This document shows, piece by piece, positions 1 to 10,568 of a DNA stretch of 39,871 nucleotides. Source of the stretch: Amanita rubescens. Lineage: Eukaryota > Basidiomycota > Agaricomycetes > Agaricales > Amanitaceae. A program made the position numbers and the translations under genes. The notes beneath the pieces are model-generated. The model was not told the origin of the DNA, made no database searches, and worked only from the letters and a program-made list of their open reading frames with translations. Numbering within the stretch: position 1 is the first letter of the stretch; each line of letters opens with the position of its first letter. The stretch spans positions 1 to 39,871 of the forward strand of contig WION01000484.1 of assembly GCA_015039365.1 (NCBI GenBank). Direction: 5' to 3'.

Positions 1-243
1 TTCGGATGAGGTTCCTCCCCATGGCAAGCCCCACGGCCATGCCCCTCCTCCGCCTGCAAAGACTCTTGGTCACATAAACCCCGCGATGACGCTTCTGATG
101 AGGTTCCTCCCCATGGCAAAACCTCACGGTCATTCCTCCTCCCCCTCCGAAGACTCCTGGCCATATTATGCCCCGTGACACCGACCATGTTCCTCCCCAT
201 GGGAAGACCCACGGAAGTTCCACCCCATGCTGGCCAGGCTTAA
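1..243 (+). pseudogene. 3' end of a Pro-rich repeat secreted-protein paralogue (copy 0), frameshifted and cut by the window edge
   Basis: Translated pieces in different frames read DEVPPHGKPHGHAPPPPAKT, then SDEVPPHGK, then EVPPHAGQA followed by TAA at 241-243. These match the repeat vocabulary and the C-terminal GKTPGQA of the intact Pro-rich gene at 7689-8676. No single frame stays open: the Pro-rich reading starts in frame 2, continues in frame 1, and frame 1 has a TGA at 7-9. At least one frameshift is therefore present, and the 5' part lies outside the window. It is probably a decayed member of the family and its product would have been secreted. The family match is clear. Whether the break is biological or an assembly indel is not. 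Confidence 0.6.
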
Positions 244-3200
244 ATAAGACTCCGCCCCAGAACCAAATTCTTAGACTTGTATGGACCAGTAGCTTTATCC
301 ATCGCTATATTCTCCCACCTTATTTGACATATGATCGTTCATGATCTGGGTTCCATTTACTGCAATCTTTTTTCTGTAATCTCATGATACGAGAGGATGT
401 AATTCTGCCAACACTCACCATCTAAGACCATGAGATGTTCTGAAGAAGAATGTAACGAGATCGTTGTTTGTGGCATTTGATCAAGCCTCACAGTGCACTT
501 TCTGACACCTGCATCAAATTCGGATTCGCCACCCTCGGCGAGTTGTTGCCTCCCTCGAAAGTCTGCCATCCATTCTCACTCCACACTGCAGTTCACGGTA
601 AAACTGGAGGGCGAATTGGCCCACGAAAAAGTTCCCGCGTGATGCACATTCGCAGGTAATATATCAGTGGCGCGTTCCGACGACTTTCCGCTTCCAAGTC
701 TTTTTTATCCACACATCCTAAAATATCTCTTCGTCGTTGGCATGCCTTTTCGCCCATAACTCAGACTATCATTCATTCTTGGCTCCCCTTGTAATTAAAT
801 CCACGCTCACGGCTGCCGCGAAGCAGAAACACGAAGATGACGCAAATCTTGAATCTTATCTGTCATCCGACCATTTAATTCTTCACTTGATTACGTACGA
901 CGGCAAGAGGCGGCAAGAGGCGCTGGACAACGTTCTGCTCTTTCTTTCCTTGATCTCCTTCACATATTCTTTAGCTAGGGGCCGTATCAGCGTAGGTGTC
1001 TTTTCTAATTCACAATATAGAAAAGAATTGCAGAAACATGAACCACATGACGGTGCTCTGGTTGCGCACGTAAAGCAAAAATTGACGAGCAGGCCCGAGA
1101 AACGCACTAACAGGGTCATCGAAGCGACGCGCGTGTGGCATATATGTCGCAACGACTTGCCTGACAAACATCTACGACTTCCGAGGGCCCGCACTTGAAT
1201 AACTCTCGACTCCAAGACCCACGCAAGGGAAGACCAAGCTCAATTCTCTCTCAGGACATCACCCAAAAAGAGCAATAGAAAAGTGGGACCTACTGTATAT
1301 GGAATCGAGCCTGTAAACTTCGAAGCATACCCAAAATAGTCGTCGAGACATGATTAAGGACTCGGCCGAAATGTTCGTCTATGTGTACAGTGTATGCTCC
1401 TACTGATGCTGCTGAAAGACATATTTACCACTTAAAGTCAATTAAGCCAAAAGTAGAATCCAAAACTCACAGAAAAATGATTCCGACTCCTGCGATTGTC
1501 ACCGTGAGTTGTATATAGCCGCGAGTCACGGAGGAAGGAAAAATGGAACAGGTTTCCGATCTGTCTATATCCGGCAACCAAAGCGCCAACTTTCATCAAG
1601 TTTGGACATGACATTGCCCTCCGGATCCGTTTTTTGGGGTGCCAACAACGATCATACGTGACGATCTAATGTGAGACTCAGTCATACGAATGCTATAATT
1701 CCCAAATCATTGCGAAGAACACGGGCATACCACAATAATGGTCCGCAGTTGATCACCTACATTTGTGCACTGGAGAAGAAACTGGAGAAAAATGTCACGG
1801 CGCGTGACATACTTCGTGATTAATTACCGCGAGATGCTCGCTGACCCTATCGAGAGAAAAGTTATATACAATCAAGCTGAAAGATGGGATGCTATTATGA
1901 GCCGTGCATGATGGATCCATCGAGCTTCTCCGGATCTCCGCTTTAGAATACCTATGGACGGATAAATCAAGGCGGTCTATAAATATACGTGACAAAGGTA
2001 GCCGAGTCGAGGCTAAATGTAGTTGAACCTGAACACGTACACGGCAATAGTAGCGTAATGCCGCTCTCATACCCCACCTTATGATCCTGACAGTTCATGT
2101 CGGCACATCGGGAACAAGCTGAGAAGTTTGACAGCTTTGACATTTTCTGTGAAATCTGATTTGGGCCTCGAAGGAACTAGATCATTCAGCATACAGTGGC
2201 CATTGAACGTCGTATACCCTTCAACGCCAAGTTGATTGCACTTGCACAAAAACAGCTAGTTAGTCAATTCCTATCTTTGAATAGCGCCGATAAAAGGAAC
2301 CTGACTTTAGATGGTTGGCGTCGCGAAATAGACGTCGCGGCGAAGAAGTGAGCCAAAATGAACAGATACGTGACGTGAGTGGGGCCCAAATGAGGGAAAT
2401 GTCGGGCCGTAACTTAATGCAGGTCTCGGCAAAGCGGCTTGAATTTTTTTTGGCACACACATCGACAAAATTTCGTCCAATCGTTGACGAAGGTGAATGC
2501 ACCGAAGTTAATGCCGAGAACTTGTTCAGGGAGAAACTAGGTGGAAAGAATGCAGCAACAGAGTACACATCAGCTCCGCGCGTCTGTCATTGTCAATATT
2601 TCCAGGATCTACACACACGTAGGGCCTGTTCAATCATTGTTGATTGGCACACGATCTAATAATAGTAGCAACTGAGCTTAGCCGTGCGAACGGAGAAGGA
2701 TAAAAAAGGACTCGAGGAAGTTGAAAGCCGTCTAAAGCTGTCAACGCCTGCGACGCAGGATAGTGCAAGATCTGCTCTCCTCGGGTACCCCATATGGAGC
2801 GCGACACAATTCTGATAAGAATCCACACCACTCGTCTCTTCTCCGCAATAGCTCAAACCATGGCTAACCAGCTTCGCGAGTTAGCGACATTGCGTTGGAA
2901 TAATACGAGCGAGCAACAGGAGGCTAGCAATAGGTCCAGAAATAAAATAAATATATACAAATATAGCTACGCTATATATAGAAGGACGGTCACATAGCCC
3001 ATTCTGTCACGGCCCGGACGAATACCGCGCAATAGCGCCACTTGAAGCTGTCGTTTCTTCAAATTATCACTACCTTTGAATATCCGATACAACGTTATTC
3101 CTGCCACGGCTCCTATACTTTCACATGATGATGGCATAATGGTGGGTATACATAGTCTCTCGGGACTCCTCAAACGCCACAAGTGGGATAAAGCCCTCTT

Positions 3201-3303
3201 CTCGACTGCGGATGCAGCACATGCCGTAGTTCGAAAAAATGCTGACATGACCAGGGGTCATCGTCCAGACTTACCGGGGCGTGTTTGAATGTTATAGTCA
3301 TTG
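244..3303. other. No supportable gene; flank of copy 0 and upstream region of the His-rich gene
   Basis: About 3 kb without a recognisable gene. The longest + strand reading frame (737-1198, 153 codons) has no motif I recognise. Around 790-840 there is a stretch (cacggctgccgcgaagcaga) that recurs in related form near 5440-5480 and 6970-7010, so part of this region is probably the repeated 3' flank of the secreted-protein family. At 3076-3240 the sequence resembles the upstream regions of the other Pro-rich copies (7360-7560, and 5960-6160 on the opposite strand). A short AT-rich patch lies at 2935-2990. Confidence 0.5.
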
Positions 3304-3329
3304 AAAAGGTATTCGAAAAAGTATAAGAG
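3304..3329 (+). promoter_or_regulatory. Core promoter of the His-rich copy
   Basis: The run gaaaaggtattcgaaaaagt is followed by TATAAGAGGCCTC, with the TATA box at 3322-3329, 93 nt before the ATG. The same arrangement stands before the other family copies. Here the block seems slightly expanded, with a duplicated GAAAA motif. Confidence 0.6.
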
Positions 3330-3414
3330 GCCTCGACTATGGCTGCATTCTTCAGACAAGTTTCTTGCCTTTTTTTCGAATCCGAACTCTCGACTTCTTA
3401 CTCGCTGCATAACA

Positions 3415-4607
3415 ATGAAGGTAAAGCTCTTGCTGTAAACATTACGATTATGGTCAACTGATGCATTTGTGCAGTTCACTGCGCTGCTAGCATCGTTGCT
3501 CTTGCCCTGATCAGCGCGCTGCTGCCGCTCCCGCTTCTGACCATGGCAAAGCCCGGGCCATGTCCCTCCTCATCACGAAATTCCAGGCCATGGAAAGCCT
3601 CACGGCCATAAGTTGCTCGCGATGATGTAGTTGTTGACCATGATCATCATCGTCACCACCACCATGTTACCCGCGACGAGGAAGGCGCTGAGCATAAACA
3701 CCACCACCATGTTCCTCGCGACGAGGAAACTACAGAGCATAAACACGACCACCACCATGTTGCTCGCGACGAGAAACCGCAGAGCATAAACACGACCACC
3801 ACCGCCACCACCATGTTGCCCGCGATGAGGAAGGCGCTGAGCATAAACACCACCATCACCATCACCATGTTGCTCGCGACGAGGAAACTACAGAGCAGTA
3901 AACACGACCACCACCGCCACCACCACGCCCGCGATGAGGAAGGCGCTGAGCATAAACACCACCATCACCATGTTGCTCGCGACGAGGAAACCGTGGAGCA
4001 TAAACACAACCACCACCGCCACCACCATGTTGCCCGTGACGAGGAAGGTGCTGAGCATAAACACCACCATCACCACCATGTCGCCCGCGACGAGGAAACC
4101 GCCGAGCATAAACATCACCACCACCACCACCATGTTGTCCGTGCAGAGGAAAGTGCTGAGCACAAACACCATCACCACCACCATGTCGCCCGTGACGAGG
4201 AAACTGCAGAGCACAAACATCACCACCACCATGTTCCTCGCGAAGTGGAAACCGCTGAGCATAAACACGATGACGACCACCACGACCACCACCGCCACCA
4301 TGTCGCCCGCGACCTGGAAACTGCCGAGCATAAACATCATCACCACCACCATGTTGCCCGTGATGAGGAAGGTGCTGAGCACAAACACCATCACCACCAC
4401 TATGTCGCCCGCGACGAGGAAACTGCCGAGCACAAACATCACCACCACCACCATGTTCCTCGCGAAGTGGAAACCAATGAGCATAAACACGACCACGACA
4501 ACCACCACCACCACCACCATGTCGCCCGCGACGAGGAAACTACCGAGCATAAACATCACCACCATCACCATGTTCCTCGTGACGATGCAGTTGCTGACCA
4601 ACAGTGA
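3415..4607 (+). pseudogene. His-rich repeat secreted protein, family 5' module, several frameshifts
   Basis: The start matches the rest of the family: ATG AAG at 3415-3420, an intron at 3421-3474 (GTAAAG...GCAG), then an exon 2 beginning FTAL. The signal peptide is recognisable only if two single-base losses (about 3490 and 3517) are allowed; otherwise the frame stops within 12 codons. The mature part holds about 17 units of the type ARDEETAEHKH plus His6, and is open from about 3900 to the TGA at 4605-4607. More shifts lie near 3771 (lost base) and 3896 (extra base). The array is flanked by HGKPHGH-type and HGKPPG-type remnants identical in kind to the Pro-rich copies, so the His array seems to sit inside a former Pro-rich gene. 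Such repeats could bind Zn, Cu or Ni ions; this is inferred only from composition. Pseudogene, or a real gene with assembly indels: unresolved. Confidence 0.6.
3630..4590 (+). repeat. Tandem His-rich coding repeat (about 17 units of 48-72 bp)
   Basis: Units recur around the core GAGCATAAACAC followed by CAC/CAT codons and then GTT-GCC-CGC-GAC-GAG-GAA. Cores lie near 3689, 3739, 3782, 3838, 3948, 3996, 4053, 4108, 4159, 4210, 4257, 4328, 4378, 4429, 4479 and 4547, with one altered core near 3890. Unit length varies mostly by the number of His codons, as expected from slippage or unequal exchange. The opposite strand is open too and would read as Val/Met-rich protein, but that is a by-product of the codon pattern. 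Confidence 0.85.
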
Positions 4608-5540
4608 TCATTACCGCCATGGCAAACCTCCCGGCTTAACATTCCACCTACTCCCATATCTGAATCGGTTTCTTTACTCATTCGTCCCGACCCGTTTCAT
4701 CACTCCTATTCCATACATAGATGCTGTATATGCCCTCTGTAGTATAGGACTTCGAACGGGAATTTTGAATCAGATCCCTTTGACTATACATGTGCGAATT
4801 CTTTACTTGAAATTGTTTTATCGGCCACCAAACGCGTTGCTTCGCGAACCATTGAACGTTGAACAACCCTTTATTCGGTTCCCACGATCTCTCTCCACTG
4901 GCATCCTTATCTTATCGCTTTGCACATGTTTGACCCGGAGCTTGACCTTTTTCGTTTGCTGCGTTTTTGTCCAAGTTCAAAATCCTACTTCAATACCTTC
5001 TTCTGCTTCGCTGACAGTGACATGTTTCCGCTCGCTTGACGATATCCTCCGTTCCATCTTTCCGGTTGGTTCCGATGTCGGTGAAGCAGCAATTGTCCCA
5101 TTTCGACACCTTCACACCTGGATGTGTTTACTTGTCAATGCGATTGAATATAGACTTGTCGGATCATACATACACCATCATTTTTTCAAGACGACAAACA
5201 TGTTCTATCATTGATTATCTCCCACCTTGAATACCAATACTTCTTTCGCCCTCTATATATACAGGGTAACACGAAGAGAGCGAATCGTATGACGGAGGAC
5301 GCGAATTCAAGACCGACGATTCTGCAAAGATAGGCAGGATAGCTTGTAGCTTATACCTCAGACCATGGCTGGCGTCAATTTTCCGAAGGCGAAGATTATT
5401 GTTTGGTTAACTTCCCTTTCTCCGTTACATCACGTCTGTTGATGCCACGTGCGCGGTTGCCGCGAAGCTGAAGATATCAATAAAGGTACGCATCAATACA
5501 AGTCTAAAAGTTGGCGTTTACGGCGGGGGTACTACCAGTA
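4608..5540. other. No gene; 3' flank of the His-rich copy
   Basis: Directly after the His array an HGKPPG-like remnant (4617-4638) resembles the C-terminus of the Pro-rich copies. From about 4690 to 5480 the sequence shows patchy similarity, in the same orientation, to 6440-7010: for example gactatacatgtgcg at 4782 against gactacacatgtgcc at 6551, and tgcgcggttgccgcgaag at 5450 against gtgcggttgccatgaaa at 6985. The His-array frames running on past 4607 have no recognisable content. Confidence 0.4.
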
Positions 5541-5843
5541 TTAACCCTGTTCGGGAGTTTTTACCGGGGCGGGAGCATCTTCTGGCGATTTATCATGAAG
5601 AGGAATCTCTCCGAGAGAAAGAACCCGGCTGGGAGCCGTGCTAGGAGGAGGAATATGAGTCTGGGCGAAGAGGAATACAGGCCGGAAATTTGTCAGGTGG
5701 AGAAGCAACATGGTCAGGAGCTTTCCAGTGAGAGGAACTCACGCGGAGCAGTGACACGGATGTGGGCGAGAACAACGATACTACCGAAAGCAATGGAGTG
5801 CACAATGCACTCCTAAAGTTTACAGCAAGAGCTGTACCTTCAC
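5541..5843 (-). pseudogene. Inverted, broken Pro-rich secreted-protein copy
   Basis: On the minus strand the family promoter (5933-5956) leads to the start site, but ATG AAG has become GTG AAG (5838-5843). Intron 1 is shortened and its acceptor AG reads AC. The signal-peptide equivalent reads IAFGSIVVLAHIRVTAPRE, then the frame shifts into KAPDHVASPPDKFPA, shifts again into THIPPPSTAP, and ends KTPEQG before TAA at 5541-5543. These pieces correspond in order to the intact gene at 7689-8676, with only one repeat unit present. Start loss, acceptor loss and two or more frameshifts make this a confident pseudogene. Confidence 0.75.
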
Positions 5844-5932
5844 TGTCATTTAAGTGAGTTAGCAAAGATCGGGAATTCACGTTTGAAGAATCCAGGCAAG
5901 ACGCTTCTCCGAGAAAGAAGGCAAAGCAAAAT

Positions 5933-5956
5933 CCTCTATACCTTTTCGACGATGTT
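5933..5956 (-). promoter_or_regulatory. Family core promoter (decayed copy)
   Basis: The minus strand reads ACATCGTCGAAAAGGTATAGAGG, differing from the intact promoter at 7579-7603 at only a few positions. It lies about 90 nt upstream of the mutated start codon. Confidence 0.6.
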
Positions 5957-6217
5957 GCACACCGGTCAGCGTGGGCGATGGCTTCTATTTCGAGACATGG
6001 CGTAGGTTGCATCCGCAGTCTAAAGGAGGCTAATATGTCAATTATCCGTTTTAGAAACCCATATTGACAGTCCGTACCTCACGCCAAGAAATCAGTTGCA
6101 TCCGCAGCAGTAGCGTTGTATCGTGTATTCATGCCAGCCCGGAATTTTATGAATGAAGGCCTGAAAATCGCATCGTGCGTCTTTGCATTAGACGGAATCA
6201 AGTGATTGAAGTCAGCC

Positions 6218-7254
6218 ATCTGTTCCGCGACCACAGGGGTAGTGCAGCCAGAAGTTCGAGACAAGATGATTTTTTCACAACCGCACGAGAACCAGTGTCT
6301 TCGTTCTCCATCAGGAAACGGTCGGAAATTTTAAATGAGTTGTCCAATGTAAACTGCGCCTGCCATAATATTCTTACTCGAAGAACAATCCTAGTGTCAA
6401 ACTCAAATACTACCCTGAATCTATCCGTAGTACCTACGGACTGCTGCCTTCACGCATTCCTTTTTCACTATATGCGGCCTCATATACTATATACCTATAT
6501 CAGAGTTCTACATGGAATAGAATTCGATAGGATCGTGAATTACGCCCCTTGACTACACATGTGCCGGTTGTGAAGCATTTGAAAGCAGCCTTCTCGACCA
6601 CTCATCGCGTAGCTGCCAGCGCCCTCACGTCAGACGTAAGCCAAGCGGGAGGGTGACACGAGCCGTGAAGACAGTTCGTTTCCGTTTGTTCATCGTCTTG
6701 CCATAAATCTCCATCCTTGACTTTTAAATTCTTTTGTGCTCTATACGGGGAACTATCACGAATAGATGCGTGCGCATGACATGTGGCGTTGACAGGTTTC
6801 CGAGACTTTTTAGATCAGCGGATTCGAAGGTTAGCTTGAATGGAGGCCAAGATGAGAGTCCGCACCACTCCGCTGGCATAACTTGATGTTCAATGCTGTA
6901 TTGTTAACGTGGTTTATCCTCAATCTCTCAGAAACTAGATCCTTCTTTGGTTCTCCCTTTGATACATTGCGTTTGTCAATCGCGCGTGCGGTTGCCATGA
7001 AACCGAACCCGAAAATAAAGAGACTAAAAAACGTAGTAAGTGCTGCGCAGAAGATTGATTATACTGTGTCCAACGCCGGTACCGGAATTGTTGCCCGGGT
7101 TCGCATGTTACAGCATGTATGATTCACGTTTGCACTCGTGTAAAGCTTTCGGCCATATCCTCACGAGAAAAAGTACACTGGCCCCTCATTGTATTTCGCG
7201 TAGAATTTGACTCTCGCGATCTTGAAGTTGCTATATTTGGCTATGCTCTTCTGA
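6218..7254. other. Spacer between the inverted copies; no gene seen
   Basis: No open frame with recognisable content. Parts of 6440-7010 resemble the 3' flank of the His-rich copy (4690-5480), so this may be the flank of a lost family member. Confidence 0.4.
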
Positions 7255-8100
7255 AGTGGCTGACTTCGAATCATCTGGTTCCGCCTAATGCAAAAACGCG
7301 CTGATACGGTTTACGCACTTCTCTTGAGGGTATCCACAAGTCGTACGCTTGACATTGGATACCCCAGCACAACGTTATTGCTGCGGCTCCCATATGGAAC
7401 TAGTGTTTTCTTGGCGTGACGGCATGGCGTGCAGATATACTTTCTTGTGGCAAAAAAAGCGAGTTCCTCAAACGCCCGCGAGTGAGAATGTTAACATAAC
7501 AACAACTCCTTTGAACTGCGGACGCACCATACGCCATATCTCGAAATTCTGAGATCATCATCCACATCAACCGGCCTGTAACGTCGTCGAAAAGGTATAA
7601 AAGGCTCCGGCTATGCCTTCGTTCTTCAGACAAGCACCTTCCCCCGTTTTCGAAGTCGACTTCCAAATTCTCTACCCCCCGAACAACAATGAAGGTAAAG
7701 ATTTTGCTGCGAGCATTATGATCATGTTCAACTCACGCATTTCATGCAGTTCACTGCGCTCGGAAGCCTTGTTGCTCTTGCCCTCATCAGTGTAGCTGCT
7801 GCCGCCGCGGTTCCTCCCGTTGGCAAAGCTCCTGGTTACGCGTCTCCGCCTGGCAAAACTCCGGACCATGTCCCTCCTCCTTCCAAAACCCCTGACCACA
7901 TTCCTCCGCCGCCCCCCAGCGCAACTCCCGGCCAGGTCCCTCCCCGTGGCAAACCTCCGGGCAAGGTTCCACCCACTGATAAGACTCCTGGACAAATGTC
8001 TGGCGGAAAAACTCCCAACCAAGTTACTCCCCGTGACGCGATTCCAGGCAAGGCTCCTCCCCAAGGCGAACCGCACGGTCAGGTTCCTCCTCCTGCCAAA
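7255..8100 (+). repeat. Right arm of the diverged inverted repeat
   Basis: Partner of 5541-6217. It contains the upstream region, promoter, exon 1, intron and the start of the Pro-rich coding region. Unlike the left arm, it retains the start codon, splice sites and frame. Confidence 0.6.
7579..7603 (+). promoter_or_regulatory. Core promoter of the Pro-rich gene
   Basis: TAACGTCGTCGAAAAGG is followed by TATAAAAG at 7596-7603, 93 nt before the ATG. Nearly the same string precedes the copies at 23807, 35745, 5956 and (degraded) 31325. That conservation suggests functional promoter sequence or recent common descent. Confidence 0.7.
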
Positions 8101-8676
8101 ACTCCCACCCATATTCCTCCGCCGCCCCCCAGCGCAACTCCCAACCATGTTCCTCCCCATGGCAAACCTCCGGGTAAGGTTCCATCCACTGATGAGACTC
8201 CTGGACAAATGTCTGGCGGAAAAACTCCCGACCAAGTTACCCCCCGTGACGCGATTCCAGACAAGGCTCCTCCCCAAGGCGAACCTCACGGTCAGGTTCC
8301 TCCTCCCGCCAAAACTCCCACCCATATTCCGCCGCCGCCGCCCAGCGCCACTCCCAGCCAGGCCCCTCCCCATGGAAACCCCCCCGGCGAGGTTCAGCCC
8401 CACGACAAAACTCCCGGACAAGTTCCTCCTGCTGGAAAAACACCAGGCCAAATTACTCCCCGTGACATGATTCCAGACCAGGCTCATCCCCAAGGTGAAC
8501 CTCACGGTCAGGTTCCTCCCCCCGCCAAAACTCCCACCCATATTCCGCTGCCGCCCCCCAGCGCAACTCCCAGCCAGGTTCCTCCTCCTCATGGTAAGCC
8601 TCCTGGGGAGGCCCCTCCCCAAGGCAAGACTCCCGGCCAGGTTCCTCCCAAGGGCAAAACTCCGGGCCAGGCCTAA
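7689..8676 (+). CDS. Secreted Pro-rich repeat protein (310 aa), intact family member
   Basis: The spliced CDS is 7689-7694 plus 7750-8676. Exon 1 codes only Met-Lys; the 55 nt intron runs 7695-7749. The product starts MKFTALGSLVALALISVAAA, a clear signal peptide cut near AAA. The mature protein is almost entirely Pro/Gly/Lys/Thr-rich. It has motifs such as PPHGKPPG, GKTPGQ and KTPTHIPPPPPSATP, three full repeats of 71-72 residues, and a C-terminal GKTPGQA. There are no cysteines, no transmembrane segment and no known catalytic motif. An in-frame ATG at 7744 inside the intron end could start an unspliced product (MQFTALG). I prefer the spliced start because all siblings share it. It could be a cell-wall or extracellular matrix protein; function is inferred from composition only. 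Opposite-strand open frames are by-products of the repeat. Confidence 0.8.
7918..8559 (+). repeat. Three tandem 213-216 bp coding repeats
   Basis: The anchor AGCGCAACTCCC (with one variant) occurs at 7918, 8131, 8344 and 8560, giving spacings of 213, 213 and 216 bp, all multiples of three. Each unit reads roughly ATPxxVPPHGKPPG ... TPRDxIP ... EPHGQVPPPAKTPTHIP. The first two units are most alike; the third differs in its middle. The pattern fits frame-preserving unequal exchange. Confidence 0.85.
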
Positions 8677-9400
8677 GATCGCACCTCAAACATCGACTTC
8701 GAATTTATACCCTTGTGTAGCTTGTCTCACTTTCCACGATCTTTTGCGAACACTTTCCTTCACTTGATCCATCTCCGCCTTTTTCATATATGGTTGCTAT
8801 AGATATACCCTGGGATGTTACTAGTAACGTAGAGCCGAACTTTTGAAATATCACCTTTAATTGTTCTCTCGTGTTAACCGCTCAATGAATAGCTTCAAGT
8901 TTTGTCTACCACAAATATCGGCATGTTCTTGCACTGGTGCAATCCTCGCCGCGCCTGACATCCTGAAAATTAGCTCGTGGACGGAGTCCCGCAAGTTTTG
9001 ACGCCTGACCTCCGAGGATTTTCGCCATCTAAATATAGAGTTCCGTTCTTCGGTTGGTATAATCGTCCCTAAATAGATTGTTTTCCCGAGAGAGTCGTAT
9101 ACTCGACGTTGGTAATGGGATCATATAGCTCTTGGCTAATTCTAGCAGAGTTGAAGCCGAACAAATGACTAAACGTCATCGCGATATCATCCCATTGACG
9201 ACTCGAAAAACTGTGCTGGCGACAGTTCCATTGTCATTGCACGAGTTTAATCCTGAAACTCTTATTTTCATCGGTATCTGATCTGGAGATATTTCAGTTC
9301 GGGAAAAGGAAGGTGACAGAGTGACACAATTGGTTGATTTGGCACGTGATCGTGAGCGTGGAGCTAAATTGGTGGGAAAAGTTTTCGAAGGGCATTACCA
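8677..9400. other. Intergenic; nothing identified
   Basis: Holds the 3' flank of the Pro-rich gene and the upstream region of the cyclophilin gene. No open frame or RNA gene is supportable here. Confidence 0.5.
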
Positions 9401-10229
9401 ATGTCGGGAGGACGTCACCAATTGTGAGCCTCATATTTCATACCTATCTTGGAAGTCTAACGTCTCAACCTTTTAGCCCATTCGTATTCGTGAGTTATTC
9501 CCCGTGACTAAGACGCGTCAAGTTTCATCGAGTCATTTTACACAGTTTGATATTGCTATCAACTACAGGAAAGCAGGGCGCCTTGTCTTCAGGTTGTATG
9601 ATGACATTGTTCCGAAAACAGCCCGCAACTTCCGGGAGCTGGCAACGGGTCAACATGGGTTTGGTTACGCCGGCAGTACGTTTCATCGGATAATGCCTAA
9701 TGTGCGCATTCATGGAATTTTTACTTGTCTTACATGAATTGATGTTCTTCGCAGTTCATGATCCAAGGTGGCGATATCACGCATCATGATGGCAGGGGCG
9801 GGAAATCTATCTACCCGGAAAGGTGGTTTCCAGGTATAAAAATGCTAGAATTGAAGGAAAACATAACTCACAATATTTTAGATGAAAACTTCAAATTACA
9901 ACATTCCAAGCCTGGCTTGTTGTCCATGGCCAGTGGCGGACCAAACACGAACGGCTCGCAGGTACGCATTCTGTGGGTTTTGCGAGGCATATGATGTACG
10001 GATCGCTTCTAGTTCTTCATTACAACTGCCATTACCCCCTGGGTAAGCTTCGTCTTCATGTTAAGCTGCCAGTGAGCTTAGTTTATTCCCAAAGCTGGAC
10101 GATCGACATGTGGTGTTCGGAGAAGTTAAAACTGGGATGCTCTTGGTCAGGCGAATCGAAGCTGCGGGTACGACATCTGGGACGCCGAGGGTAAAGGTCA
10201 CAATCACCTCAAGCGGTATCATAGAGTAA
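9401..10229 (+). CDS. Cyclophilin-type peptidyl-prolyl cis-trans isomerase (171 aa, seven exons)
   Basis: Exons: 9401-9423, 9477-9489, 9546-9701, 9755-9833, 9882-9961, 10013-10042 and 10095-10229; all introns are 48-56 nt GT-AG and the frame is continuous. The start MSGGRHQFPFVFFDIAIN was chosen because it joins in frame to the conserved FDI strand. The cyclophilin core is complete: [64 protein letters not shown]. The Arg, Phe, Gln, Trp and His residues lining the active site in cyclophilin A are present. Length fits a single-domain cytosolic cyclophilin, and there is no signal peptide. It would catalyse prolyl isomerisation in folding and be a cyclosporin A target. One oddity is an extra Trp before FPDENF. 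Without ESTs, exons 1-2 are the least certain. Confidence 0.9.
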
Positions 10230-10481
10230 TTTTCGTCTTGCTCGGCCCGCAAGGTATTCATGTCCCGTCTAATCTGAATGATTTAAATCATCTTTCGAGC
10301 TTTATGTACCTGCCGTCGTAGCTCCCGATTGTTACGAAATCAGATCGCCTTTTATCTCTTTCAAGCGCTGCGGATCAGTGCTTGCCTCCCTGACATCAAT
10401 TGCAAAACTTTCAAACAATGCTCGCTTAACGTCATTTGTGGCCACCTAAATAGCTGTCTTGGTGGCAATTGTCTGCGCATA

Positions 10482-10489
10482 TATATAAG
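10482..10489 (+). promoter_or_regulatory. TATA box before the LRR-like gene
   Basis: TATATAAG lies 87 nt before the ATG at 10569, in line with the spacing used by the other genes here. Confidence 0.4.
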
Positions 10490-10568
10490 GCCCTGGATCT
10501 TCTGGGCCATTATTGTTCTCCACTCCTCGTCTTGCTTATCTTCCGTTTCTGTGCGTGACTGACGCTTC

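Larger units (their letters stand above)
5541..6217 (-). repeat. Left arm of a diverged inverted repeat (with 7255-8100)
   Basis: The reverse complement of this arm aligns with 7255 onwards. Outer anchors are GATTCCGTCTAATGCAAAGACGC here and GGTTCCGCCTAATGCAAAAACGC at 7277; inner anchors are CGCCATGTCTCGAAAT and CGCCATATCTCGAAAT; then the promoters and signal-peptide exons follow. The arms are diverged and contain indels, so exact limits are approximate. The two genes are divergently arranged around a spacer of about 1 kb. Confidence 0.65.

Noticed and set aside
737..1198. 153-codon plus frame near the left end
   Set aside because: No recognisable domain, no family promoter, and an overlapping minus frame of similar quality; not strong enough to call a gene.
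3630..4590. CRISPR-like regular repeats
   Set aside because: Units vary in length, keep a coding frame, lack unique spacers, and the host is eukaryotic.
3888..4601. Long minus-strand frame reading Val/Met-rich, membrane-like protein
   Set aside because: It is the complement of CAC/CAT (His) and GCC/GAC codons in the repeat array; no independent start, promoter or homology.
7672..8622. Minus-strand 316-codon Gly/Arg-rich frame over the Pro-rich gene
   Set aside because: By-product of the Pro-rich repeats on the opposite strand; it spans the intron and promoter side without any signal.
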